Origin: CAYQTL01 sp964420405
GTDB lineage: Bacteria; Acidobacteriota; Thermoanaerobaculia; Thermoanaerobaculales; Sulfomarinibacteraceae
Assembly (NCBI GenBank): GCA_964420405.1
Contig: CAYQTL010000001.1
Span: 124,001 to 188,000 of the forward strand
DNA: 64,000 bases
Direction of reading: 5' to 3'
A model generated the notes under the pieces. That model ran no database searches, had not been told where the DNA came from, and was given only the letters and a program-made list of their open reading frames with translations. The position numbers were made by a program, and so were the translations under genes. Positions within the stretch are counted from its first letter, which is position 1; every line of letters begins with the position of its first letter. Positions 14,768-23,902 of the stretch are shown one piece after another.

Positions 14768-16092
14768 CACATCCTCCTCCCAGCGGCGACGTCGTCGCCG
14801 GGTTCGCTGCCCGCCGAGGCGAGCGCGTCACCGGACGGCCGCCGGTCGCCGGCGAGAAGACCCGCCGGGCCGGGCAGCTCCGGCGGCGCCGTCTCGAGCT
14901 GGAGCGGATCCGTCTCGAAGCCGTCGTCGCCCCGCACGAGCTGGTGGCAGACGGTGCAACGGCTGAGGTAGGGGCTCGCCGCCCGCTGCTCCTGCTCCGC
15001 ACGCCGGTGGCAGTCCATGCACAGCCCGTGCATCGCGTCGGCGTACGACGGGGCGAGGCGGGCCGGCAGGTCGAGCGTCGACCGCACGACGCTGTTCGGC
15101 GCGATGTCGCGGCCGTGGCACGCGGCGTCGTCACACGACGTCGTCACGAGCGCCTGGCCGCTGTCGGTCCCGTCGCCGGCGTGGCAGCGGACACAGGAAC
15201 GGTTCCCGCCGAGGCCGCTGACATGCGCCTGGTGGGCGAAGATGTCGGCCGGCTCCGTCATCCGGCGGTGGCAGGTCGCACACGACGTGGCGCGGTCGAG
15301 GCGCAGGTTGCGATGATGACAGACGCCGCATGACGTCTCGCCGCCCTGGCGTCCGATATGGGCCGCGTGGTCGAACACCACGACCCTGCCCTGCCAGTCA
15401 CCGTCCACGAGGTGGACGTTGACCAGGTCGCCGGTCGCGGGCAGCGCGTCGGCCTCCGACGCGACCAGCGGCCGCAGTCGGTCGGCGGGCTGGCGGTCGT
15501 CGTGCCGCAGCGCCGCCACCGTGCGGGGCGGCCTCATGGCAGCGCCGTCGGCCGTTGCCAGCTGGACCGACGCCAGCTCGGCCGCCGCGACCCCCAGCAC
15601 CGCCCCCACGACCCAGCCGAGGGCCGCGACCCTCGCGGGAGGCAGGAAGTAGCCGCCCACGTACAGGCCGCTGCCGGGGCTGCGGGCGGGGACGGTCGGA
15701 CGGTCGCTGACGCCCCGGCGGCCCCCGAGGCGCCGGAACAGGAGCTGCACCACCAGCGCGACCGCCGCCGCGACGCCCAGCCCGACGAGGACCCACGCCG
15801 CGGTGGGCAGGACCGGAGCACCGCCCCAGGTGACGGCGACGACCAGCAGCGCGGCCGCCAGCCAGCGGTACCCGGCGACCCGGCGACCGCGCCCGAGCTC
15901 GAGCGCCATGCCGCCCGCGAGCACCACGAAGCCGCCCATGGCCAGCCACATGGACGCCGCCGGGGCGGACCGCTGGACGAGGCTGTCCCGACCGGCGAGG
16001 GCGAGCCACGCCAGGACGCCGCAGGCCGCTCCGACCAGCACCCAGAGGGTCGAGGCGATGCGAGTGGTCTGAATCGTGTGTTCATCCTTCAC
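14767..16092 (-). CDS. Membrane-anchored six-heme c-type cytochrome
   Basis: A 441-residue protein with about five N-terminal membrane segments (roughly residues 14-34, 47-66, 77-92, 97-120 and 152-178) followed by a periplasmic domain. That domain has five CxxCH heme sites (CGVCH, CATCH, CVRCH, CMDCH, CTVCH) and one CX4CH site (CDDAACH). Extra histidines (FDHAAH, FAHQAH) could be distal ligands, as in cytochrome c3/c7-like proteins. GTG start at 16092 behind GAGGAG. It lies between the TmcC-like gene and the hydrogenase small subunit, so it probably replaces the separate TmcA/type II cytochrome c3 as electron acceptor of the hydrogenase. The fusion of membrane part and hemes is unusual; I do not recognise a named family. 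Confidence 0.88.
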   Translation of the reverse strand: MKDEHTIQTTRIASTLWVLVGAACGVLAWLALAGRDSLVQRSAPAASMWLAMGGFVVLAGGMALELGRGRRVAGYRWLAAALLVVAVTWGGAPVLPTAAWVLVGLGVAAAVALVVQLLFRRLGGRRGVSDRPTVPARSPGSGLYVGGYFLPPARVAALGWVVGAVLGVAAAELASVQLATADGAAMRPPRTVAALRHDDRQPADRLRPLVASEADALPATGDLVNVHLVDGDWQGRVVVFDHAAHIGRQGGETSCGVCHHRNLRLDRATSCATCHRRMTEPADIFAHQAHVSGLGGNRSCVRCHAGDGTDSGQALVTTSCDDAACHGRDIAPNSVVRSTLDLPARLAPSYADAMHGLCMDCHRRAEQEQRAASPYLSRCTVCHQLVRGDDGFETDPLQLETAPPELPGPAGLLAGDRRPSGDALASAGSEPGDDVAAGRRM

Positions 16093-16182
16093 GGTAGTAC
16101 TCCTCGATGGTGGTGGACCGGGACGGGGCGGCGCGGGTCGCGCGGCGACGGCTCCCGATGCCTGCGTCGCGCGGCGCGCCGG

Positions 16183-16884
16183 TCATATGGGCTGGTTCTC
16201 CTTGCCGAGAGCCACGGCCACCCGACGCCCGCTGGACGCCGGGTAGTGCCACGCCAGCGCGGCCACCAGCTGGGTGAGCGGAAACAGCACGCAGTGGGCG
16301 ATCTTGGTGGTGGGCGTGAGGATCAGCGCGAGGTCGCCGAGCAGCATGTGCAGCAGCACCATCCACCGCGCCTGGACCGGCGACAGCTCGGGGTGCGACG
16401 CGAAGAACCCCAGCAGCACGAGCAGGAACAGGATCACGAGCACGGCGAGGTCGCCGGCGCGGGTGAGGTCGCGGGACTGGCCGGCGGCGAGCCTCGCCAC
16501 GATCAGAGCCGCCACCGCGACCAGCGTGAGGATCGTCAGCGCATCCGCGGCGAACGGCGACAGGGTCGGCCACCAGCCGGGAAGGAACCCCTGCAGCAGC
16601 GCCACGTGGCCCGCCAGGAACAGCGGCACGAGGATGATCCCGACGTGGAACAGGACCGAGGCGACGCCGAACACCGGACGGTGGGTGAAGAGGCGGACCG
16701 GGACGATCCACTGCAGGGTCGTGCGGACGATCCGGCCGGTCGGAAGACGGTGGTCGCCCGCTCGACGCCACGCGGACACCACCTGCGCCAGGAGCACCAC
16801 GAAGCGGTATGCCAATCCGAGCACCAGGACCGCGAGAGAGATGCGGAACAGCGGGCCGGCCGCGAAGTCGATCCAGGCATCCAT
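16183..16884 (-). CDS. Membrane cytochrome b, TmcC/DsrM/NarI-like
   Basis: A 233-residue integral membrane protein with five to six hydrophobic helices. Conserved-looking histidines within or near helices (FTHRP, FHVGII, LAGHVAL, LLHMLLGD, KIAHCVLFPLTQ) are candidate heme b ligands, as in the NarI superfamily that includes TmcC and DsrM. It is encoded 4 bp after the CCG-protein gene at 16889, the arrangement of TmcB-TmcC and DsrMK pairs. Likely role: move electrons between periplasmic hemes or quinone and the cytoplasmic CCG protein. A shorter relative of the protein at 21718-22662. Confidence 0.85.
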   Translation of the reverse strand: MDAWIDFAAGPLFRISLAVLVLGLAYRFVVLLAQVVSAWRRAGDHRLPTGRIVRTTLQWIVPVRLFTHRPVFGVASVLFHVGIILVPLFLAGHVALLQGFLPGWWPTLSPFAADALTILTLVAVAALIVARLAAGQSRDLTRAGDLAVLVILFLLVLLGFFASHPELSPVQARWMVLLHMLLGDLALILTPTTKIAHCVLFPLTQLVAALAWHYPASSGRRVAVALGKENQPI

Positions 16885-16888
16885 GAGC

Positions 16889-18310
16889 TCACTCCTCCCG
16901 AGTCGGCGCAGCGACCGGCGTCGGCTCCGCGTCGAAGCCCGCCGCCGTCGAGCCGTCGATCTTCATCTCGTCGGGGACCTCGATCGCCTTGAGGATGAGG
17001 TCGTGCAGCCCGACCACCTGGACGTGGTCGAGACCGTTGTCCTCGCACACCTCGCGCAGCTGCTTCTTGCAGTTCGCGCACGGCGCCACGAGCAGCGTCG
17101 CACCGGTGCGACGGATCTGGTCGGCCTTGGTCGGACCGGCGACGCCGGTCCGGAACCCGCGGATCTCGTCGATCGAGACCGTTCCGCCACCGCCTCCGCA
17201 GCAGTAGTTCTCGTCCCGGTTCGGGGTCATCTCGACGTACTCGCGGGCGATGTGGCGCAGGATCTCGCGGGGCTGCTCCCAGATCCACCCCGACCGCGCG
17301 ATGTTGCAGGGGTCGTGGTAGGTGACCCGGGCGTCGATCGCGCCGCGCCGCAGGCGGAGCTTTCCCGCCCGCATCTGGTCGTAGGCGTACTCCATGCAGT
17401 TGACCACCTCGGGGGCGTCGTCGGCGCCGCAGAAGGTGCGCACGAAGTCGTGGGCCGCCCGCGAGGCGTGGCCGCACTCACCGATCAGGATCTTCTTGCC
17501 GCGCAGTCGCTTCAGCTCGGCGACCTGACTGTTGACGATGCGGTCATGCATCCGGTCGGAGTAGAACAGGCCGTAGTTGATGCCGTCGAAGAAGCGGGAG
17601 CCGATGGTCCAGGACCCTCCCGTCGCGGTCATCACCGCCGCGTTGCCCATCAGGGTGTCGGGCTCGAGCAGGTAGTCGCTGACCGCGGGGAAGAAGACGT
17701 ACTCGGCGTCCTCGACGTCGACCGGGAAGTCGATCCGGATCCCGTAGTCCTCGGCACAGTCGTCCACCAGGAACTCGCAGGTGTCCTGCATGGCGGCGGC
17801 GGGAATCGCCGACGTGTTGCGCGTCTTGCCCTCGAGCTGCTCGCGGGTGGCGACCACCAGGGCCTTCGGCGTGATGCCCACCTCGGCGAGGACCCAGCGG
17901 CCGAGGTGGGTGATGAGGCCGTTGTCGAGGCCGAGCGGGCACTCGAGCGTGCACCGGCGACAGACGCTGCAGCGGTAGTACTCCTCCGCCATCCGGTTGA
18001 TGTAGGCCTCGTCGAGCTCGAAGCCCGCTCCGAAGCGGGCGGCGAGCGCACCGCTGGGCGTGAAGTACCGGCGGTAGACCCGGAGCAGGATCTCGCTGCG
18101 CGCACATGGCACGTCCCGCGCCTCGCCGGAGGCCTGGTAGACCTGACAGCTGGTGGCGCAGCGGCCGCACCGGCCCGCCACCCGACTCGCCGACTCGAGA
18201 GCCATGGCGTAGTTCGAGTTGGCGAGGATCGCCGCGAACGCGTCGAGAAACCTGCGGGGGAGACCGTCGGTTTCGACCGGTTCCAGGTAGTATGAGCACT
18301 CGATGGCCAT
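16889..18310 (-). CDS. CCG-domain iron-sulfur protein, TmcB/DsrK-like (copy 1)
   Basis: A 473-residue cytoplasmic protein. Two [4Fe-4S] ferredoxin-type clusters are predicted from CGRCATSCQVY and CSVCRRCTLECPLGLDNG. One complete CCG domain follows: HDPCN, then NYCCGGGGG, then APCANCKKQL, giving the five-cysteine special cluster used by HdrD and DsrK to reduce disulfides. The N-terminal half of the second domain (GECGHASRAAHDF) is degenerate, as in DsrK/TmcB/HmcF. The start MAIECSYYLEP at 18310 has AGGAGG upstream. First gene of the hydrogenase operon, driven by the sigma54 promoter at 18355-18370. Probable substrate: DsrC trisulfide, inferred from the family. Confidence 0.9.
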   Translation of the reverse strand: MAIECSYYLEPVETDGLPRRFLDAFAAILANSNYAMALESASRVAGRCGRCATSCQVYQASGEARDVPCARSEILLRVYRRYFTPSGALAARFGAGFELDEAYINRMAEEYYRCSVCRRCTLECPLGLDNGLITHLGRWVLAEVGITPKALVVATREQLEGKTRNTSAIPAAAMQDTCEFLVDDCAEDYGIRIDFPVDVEDAEYVFFPAVSDYLLEPDTLMGNAAVMTATGGSWTIGSRFFDGINYGLFYSDRMHDRIVNSQVAELKRLRGKKILIGECGHASRAAHDFVRTFCGADDAPEVVNCMEYAYDQMRAGKLRLRRGAIDARVTYHDPCNIARSGWIWEQPREILRHIAREYVEMTPNRDENYCCGGGGGTVSIDEIRGFRTGVAGPTKADQIRRTGATLLVAPCANCKKQLREVCEDNGLDHVQVVGLHDLILKAIEVPDEMKIDGSTAAGFDAEPTPVAAPTREE

Positions 18311-18354
18311 GTGCGCCCCTCCTTGCGACACCGCAGTCGCGGCACCCTGGGATC

Positions 18355-18370
18355 AGCAAGAGGCGTGCCA
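18355..18370 (-). promoter_or_regulatory. sigma54 promoter of the TmcBC-hydrogenase operon
   Basis: Minus-strand sequence TGGCACGCCTCTTGCT is the best sigma54 match in the window (TGGCACG-N4-TTGCT). It is 45 bp upstream of the TmcB-like start codon and divergent from the PAS/sigma54 activator gene. No clear GTTAC-N6-GTAAC site was found upstream of this promoter, unlike most others. Confidence 0.8.
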
Positions 18371-18465
18371 CCGGCCAATCTCAAGGAATCTCATTGATGA
18401 CAAAGCATTTACGACCAGGCCAGCGGGCCATCCCGAAGTTCCGGACGTTCGAGTCCCGAGACACG

Positions 18466-18497
18466 TGTTCCACAGCTGTTGCAGAAATGGAACAGCT
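18466..18497. repeat. Overlapping inverted repeats ahead of the sigma54 activator gene
   Basis: Two inverted repeats share their right arm: TGTTCCA (18466-18472) with TGGAACA (18488-18494), and AGCTGTT (18474-18480) with AACAGCT (18491-18497). They lie in the AT-richer stretch just before the likely ATG at 18514 and upstream of the divergent hydrogenase promoter. They could be an operator or mutually exclusive leader hairpins. Confidence 0.45.
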
Positions 18498-18513
18498 CCA
18501 CCATACTGAGCGC

Positions 18514-19854
<1,341 letters not shown>

Positions 19855-19856
19855 TG

Positions 19857-19874
19857 CCGAGAATCGGTTCTCGG
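19857..19874 (+). terminator. Possible weak terminator after the sigma54 activator
   Basis: A CCGAGAA/TTCTCGG stem with a four-base loop begins two bases after the stop codon. It lacks a following T-run, so it is at most a weak terminator. The remaining bases to 20119 contain nothing I can assign. Confidence 0.3.
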
Positions 19875-20119
19875 TACACCCGCGCCCGATGCAGGGGCGG
19901 GGTCAGCGACAGCGTGCAGGGTGTCGCGGAGCCCGTCCGTGTGACCGAGCGGCACCGCGTCGCAGCTCCGCCGCCCGCGCCCGCCACCGTCGAGAGATGG
20001 AAGCCCGCCGGTTCCAGATCGTCGGAGCTCCGGAGGATGTCGGGTCGGCCGGCCAGGGGACGGCGATCGCCCGTCCGAACCCGAACGCGGTGACGGGCCG
20101 ACGAACCGAAATCCTAGCG

Positions 20120-21721
20120 CTAGTGCCACTCCCAGTTGACGAAACCGGGCTTGACGTCGACCATGGCGTTGACCACCAGCTCGACGAGGCCGCCGTAGTA
20201 GATGCCGGCCTTCTCCCACGCGTCGTAGTAGCTGATGATGTCCCGGATCTGGCCCTTGCAGTTGGAGCATGGTGCGCACACGTACTTGGGATGCTCCGCG
20301 TCCATCGGCTCGTCCTGGAACGCGTCGAGGATCTGGCGGAACTTCTTGCGGCCGGTCAGGCGGTGGCGCCAGTCCGCGAAGTTGTGGCCCGACATGATCG
20401 CGAAGCCGGAGCCGCCGCCGCAGCAGTAGTTGTCGACGCCGTGGGGCGCCATCTCGCGGAACCGACCCGGCGGCAGGATCTTCTGCAGGATCTCCCGCTG
20501 GGGCGACACCACACCCATCAGCCGGACGAGGTTGCACGGGTCGTGCAGCGTGACCGGGAAGTCGTTGCGGCTCGGGTCGAGCTTGAGCCGGCCCGAGACC
20601 ACGATGTCCCGCAGCAGCGTCATGGAGCTCTCCCGCGGGATGTTGAGGTCGCCGGTGAGGACCTTGTCGGCGATCACCGTCAGCGCCTTGTGGGCGTGGC
20701 CGCACTCGCCGAGGACGATCTTCTTCACGCCGAGCTTCTTCGCGGCCTGGGCGTGCTTGATGGCGACCTTGGCGAACATGACGTCGTCGTACCAGACGCC
20801 GTAGTTGATGCCGTCGTAGGCGACGACCTCCGACGACATGGTCCAGCTGATTCCGGCCGCCTCGAGGATCACGGCGAACGCGCCCGGGTTCTCCGGCCAC
20901 GCCATGATCTCGCCGGCGTTGTGGATCAGGAGGACCTCGGCCCCCTCCTTGTCGAACGGCGTCTCGATGTCGAGACCGGTCATCTCGGAGGTGTCCTCGT
21001 CGATGAACTCGATGTTGTCCCGCAGCACCGGCGGCGACATCCCGGTGGACGAGCCGACCTTCAGCTGGAGCACCGAGCCGTCCTGGTGGAGCTCCTTCGG
21101 CACGATCCCCATCTCCTGGCTGGCGATCTTGCGGATCTCGCGGGAGATCAGCCCGTTGTCGACGCCGATCGGGCAGGTCTGGGCGCAGCGCCGGCACAGG
21201 TTGCAGCGGTACGCCAGCTCGATGAGCCGTGCCACCACGTCCCAGTTGAGCTCGATGTCGCCGTGCACCTTGGGCGACGCACCCTTGACGTACTTGAAGT
21301 AGATCCGGCGCAGGATGTCGGAGCGGAAGGTGGGTCGATACAGCTCGTTGTCGCCGCTCTCCTCGAAGATGTGACACGAGCCCGAGCAGGTCTGGCACTT
21401 CGCGCAGTGCTCCATCGACACCATCAGCGGCTGCAGGAAGGTCCAGTTGTCCTCGACGTTGAACAGCTTGCGGAGACCGCTGAGGAACGACTCCACGAGG
21501 CGCTCCTTCGCCTCTTCGGACTCCGGTCGCGGAATGTTGACCGCGATGGTGTCGTCGAGGACCTCGTACTTGGCGCGGGCCTCCTCGGACAGCTTCCTGT
21601 ACTCGGGCTCCTCGTCGAGCCTGTCGAACGGAGGCGGCAGCGGGATCTGCTCGAGCGGCTCGATCTCCGCCAGCGGCCTCTGGGCGCTCGAGAAGTCCTT
21701 GAAGCTGGTCGGTTCCTTCAT
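20120..21721 (-). CDS. CCG-domain iron-sulfur protein, TmcB/HmcF/DsrK-like (copy 2)
   Basis: A 533-residue cytoplasmic protein. Ferredoxin-type cluster motifs are CAKCQTCSGSC and CNLCRRCAQTCPIGVDNG. The complete CCG set is HDPCN, NYCCGGGSG, APCSNCKGQI; the earlier half has GECGHAHKAL. The last 40 residues (YYDAWEKAGIYYGGLVELV) are longer than in copy 1. It starts MKEPTSFKDFSSAQRPL at 21721, overlapping the stop of the cytochrome b gene (ATGA). The first 90 residues form an extra N-terminal region absent from copy 1. With the cytochrome b it forms a second membrane electron-transfer pair; the likely target is again a DsrC-type trisulfide or another disulfide. Confidence 0.88.
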   Translation of the reverse strand: MKEPTSFKDFSSAQRPLAEIEPLEQIPLPPPFDRLDEEPEYRKLSEEARAKYEVLDDTIAVNIPRPESEEAKERLVESFLSGLRKLFNVEDNWTFLQPLMVSMEHCAKCQTCSGSCHIFEESGDNELYRPTFRSDILRRIYFKYVKGASPKVHGDIELNWDVVARLIELAYRCNLCRRCAQTCPIGVDNGLISREIRKIASQEMGIVPKELHQDGSVLQLKVGSSTGMSPPVLRDNIEFIDEDTSEMTGLDIETPFDKEGAEVLLIHNAGEIMAWPENPGAFAVILEAAGISWTMSSEVVAYDGINYGVWYDDVMFAKVAIKHAQAAKKLGVKKIVLGECGHAHKALTVIADKVLTGDLNIPRESSMTLLRDIVVSGRLKLDPSRNDFPVTLHDPCNLVRLMGVVSPQREILQKILPPGRFREMAPHGVDNYCCGGGSGFAIMSGHNFADWRHRLTGRKKFRQILDAFQDEPMDAEHPKYVCAPCSNCKGQIRDIISYYDAWEKAGIYYGGLVELVVNAMVDVKPGFVNWEWH

Positions 21722-22662
21722 TGCTCTTTCTCCATGTCCTCGGTGGCGACCTCGGCCCACGTGCGGGTGCCGCCGCCACGGATGTGCGGCGCCGACCAGG
21801 TGACCGGCTTGCCGAGCATCTCCTGGATCTTCTTCTCCTGCCGGCCGCCCGGCAGGTTGGGCTCGTCGTTCCAACGGATCGCGTGGTACGCGAAGTACTT
21901 GCCGATGAAGTGCGACATGTGTGTGAGGGGGATGTAGGCGACGGTGAACGCCATCAGCACGACCGCGGCCACCGGCAGTGCCGCCGCTGCGCCCGCCGCC
22001 GGAAGTGCGGCGAGCTGGAAGGTCACCAGGTTGCCGACGAACGCCGACACCAGGGAGAAGTCCCGGTCGACCGCCAGAAACGTCGCCAGGGCGACCCCGA
22101 ACGCGACGATGAACAGCACCAGGTTGAAGTAGTCAGCGGGCGCCGAGTACATCCGCAGGGCCTTGTCGGACCGGCGCCGCTGCAGCAGCCCGATCGCGCC
22201 GACCAGCCCGAGCACCAGGCCCGCCACCCCGAGCACCGTCACCGCCATCTGGACGACGCCGCCGACGCCCCCGGCGAGGATCCCCGGCGCCACTGCGCCG
22301 ACCACGCCGGCGACCATCATCAGCACCGTCGCCGCGATCACCAGGTACAGGCCGAAGTGGAACGGGAACGACCGCCACCACATCGGCCGGTTGTGCTCGC
22401 GCAGCGCGACCAGGAAGAGGATCTCGGGGACCATCACCTTGAGCTCGCCGAGCACGGAGGTCTCGCGGGGCTTCTGCCACCAGTCCACCTCCTCCATGAA
22501 CGAGCCGCCGTAGCGGACCTTGGCGGCCGGCTCGTGGGCCACCGGGTACAGCTCCCACCGCATGTGGATCGGCATCTTCGCCCACATCACGACCCTGGCG
22601 ATACACGCGATCACGAACACGGCCAGCCCGAGATACGCCACTGCATAAGCGAGAACAGTCAT
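21718..22662 (-). CDS. Membrane cytochrome b, TmcC/DsrM-like (copy 2)
   Basis: A 314-residue membrane protein with about six helices (roughly residues 2-25, 105-135, 142-170, 188-208, 225-250 and a final one before residue 260). Histidine candidates for heme b lie in FPFHFGLYLV and PLTHMSHFIGKYFAYH. A cytoplasmic loop (about 30-85) and a soluble C-terminus distinguish it from copy 1, and its length is close to TmcC and DsrM. ATG at 22662; the region upstream has only a weak GGTGAG ribosome-binding site. First gene of a two-gene unit controlled by the sigma54-type site at 22769-22784. Confidence 0.85.
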   Translation of the reverse strand: MTVLAYAVAYLGLAVFVIACIARVVMWAKMPIHMRWELYPVAHEPAAKVRYGGSFMEEVDWWQKPRETSVLGELKVMVPEILFLVALREHNRPMWWRSFPFHFGLYLVIAATVLMMVAGVVGAVAPGILAGGVGGVVQMAVTVLGVAGLVLGLVGAIGLLQRRRSDKALRMYSAPADYFNLVLFIVAFGVALATFLAVDRDFSLVSAFVGNLVTFQLAALPAAGAAAALPVAAVVLMAFTVAYIPLTHMSHFIGKYFAYHAIRWNDEPNLPGGRQEKKIQEMLGKPVTWSAPHIRGGGTRTWAEVATEDMEKEQ

Positions 22663-22768
22663 CACTCTCACCTCACACCATTCTCCGAGCCGTGTCAAGT
22701 TGCGACGGCCCGTTTCCGGGAAGCATCGTACGCCACATGACGTCGATACTCTCCCGACCAAGCAACCG

Positions 22769-22784
22769 AGCAAGTTTCGTTCCC
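22769..22784 (-). promoter_or_regulatory. sigma54-type promoter of the second cytochrome b/CCG pair
   Basis: Minus-strand GGGAACGAAACTTGCT keeps the GG-N10-GC core and TTGCT, with G for T before the -24 GG. It is the weakest of the six sites but lies between a matching enhancer (22937-22952) and the gene start, 107 bp from the ATG. Confidence 0.6.
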
Positions 22785-22888
22785 GGCGACCGGGGAGAGA
22801 CGGGAGCCACGGCCGGGAGCAGGTCGAGCCCGGCTGCGCCGTCCCAAACGACGCCAACCACACGAGATCCCTGCGAGCACGACGAAAC

Positions 22889-22913
22889 GGCCGCCCCGCG
22901 GTGCGGGGCGGCC
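22889..22913 (-). terminator. Terminator after the TVP38-like gene
   Basis: GGCCGCCCCGC/GCGGGGCGGCC stem with a 3-base loop, followed on the minus strand by GTTTCGTCGT. It lies 65 bp after the TVP38 stop, between the enhancer and the sigma54 site of the next unit, and so separates the two transcripts. Confidence 0.7.
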
Positions 22914-22936
22914 GGCGTGACATCGGTCTCGGTGCC

Positions 22937-22952
22937 GTCACCGATCCGTAAC
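22937..22952. promoter_or_regulatory. Enhancer palindrome for the second cytochrome b/CCG pair
   Basis: GTCAC-cgatcc-GTAAC, one mismatch from the perfect palindrome. Its centre is about 162 bp upstream of the -24 GG at 22782-22783. Together with the sites at dsrA, RsbRD and the rhodanese gene it defines a shared operator. Confidence 0.6.
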
Positions 22953-22977
22953 CGGCGGCGCGGCCCGGCGGACGCGG

Positions 22978-23742
22978 TCAGTCGGTCCCGGTGAGCTCGT
23001 CGGCGCCCTTGACGCGCTTCTTGACCCAGCCGGGGATCAGCGACAGCAGCACGAAGAACACCGCGGCGATCGCCAGGTAGACGATGGTCTTCTTGACCGC
23101 CTCGGGCTGGCCTCCCGCCAGGATCACCTCCCGCGCCGAGCCAGCCGCGAAGTTGAACGCGATGGACGCGGGCACCATGCTCGGAAGGGTCACCAGGACA
23201 TAGGTCGAGAGTGGGATCTTGGTGAGACCGTAGACGTAGTTCTGGATGTTGAACGGGAAGATCGGAACCAGGCGCGTGATCATGAGCATGCGCCACCCCT
23301 GCTGCTTGACGCCCTCGTCGATCTTCTTGAGATGCTCGTTCTTCTCCATCCATCCGGCGACCATGTCACGCGCGGCGTACCGTCCGATGAGGAACGCCAC
23401 AGCCGCGCCGATGTTGGCGCCGACCGTCGTCCAGACCGTGCCCCAGACCGCTCCGAAGATCAGCCCCCCGGCGAGGGACATCGGCAGCCCCGGAAGCAGG
23501 AAGATGCACGCCAGGATCCAGATGGCGATGAACACGAGCGGCGCCCAGAAGCCGAGGCCGTCGAAGAACGTGAGCAGGCGCGTCACCTGGTCCTTCAGGC
23601 TCCCCTCGAACACACCGGACTGCCGGATCAGGATGATCACCGCCACGATCACGATCACGACGACAAGCAGGCGGAGCCACGCCCTCTTGCTCTTCTCCGG
23701 CTGCGCCGCCTCCTCGACCGGATCCAGTTGCTCCTCGCTCAT
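22978..23742 (-). CDS. TVP38/TMEM64-family membrane protein
   Basis: A 254-residue membrane protein with about five hydrophobic segments and the family's central motif region (FLLPGLPMSLAGGLIFG, then GANIGAAVAFLIGRYAARD). The N-terminus is acidic and cytoplasmic (MSEEQLDPVEEAAQPEKSK), starting at 23742 behind GGAGGACAGC. Members of this DedA-like family are implicated in lipid scrambling or transport; the substrate here is unknown. It is encoded 160 bp after the exported rhodanese and a terminator lies between them, so it may have its own promoter, which I did not find. A possible link to sulfur-compound transport is guilt by association only. Confidence 0.85.
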   Translation of the reverse strand: MSEEQLDPVEEAAQPEKSKRAWLRLLVVVIVIVAVIILIRQSGVFEGSLKDQVTRLLTFFDGLGFWAPLVFIAIWILACIFLLPGLPMSLAGGLIFGAVWGTVWTTVGANIGAAVAFLIGRYAARDMVAGWMEKNEHLKKIDEGVKQQGWRMLMITRLVPIFPFNIQNYVYGLTKIPLSTYVLVTLPSMVPASIAFNFAAGSAREVILAGGQPEAVKKTIVYLAIAAVFFVLLSLIPGWVKKRVKGADELTGTD

Positions 23743-23820
23743 GCTGTCCTCCTTCGTTCCCGGGCCGAAGCTCCCCGCGCGCCGTGCCGACGGGCGGCCT
23801 CGGGCGGGAAGCATGCGTTC

Positions 23821-23849
23821 AAGAAAAGGGGGCCGGTCGAGCCGGCCCC
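23821..23849 (-). terminator. Rho-independent terminator after the rhodanese gene
   Basis: On the minus strand a GGGGCCGG-ctcga-CCGGCCCC stem is followed by CCTTTTCTT, a classic hairpin plus T-rich tract, about 55 bp after the rhodanese stop codon. Confidence 0.8.
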
Positions 23850-23902
23850 GTTCGTTCAGGTCTGCATTCCCACGTGCTCGCCGAGCGTCGGCAGACCGTG
23901 GC

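Noticed and set aside
20114..20123. CTAGCGCTAG palindrome at the stop codon of the CCG gene
   Set aside because: Short and includes the TAG stop; no repeat elsewhere, probably coincidence.
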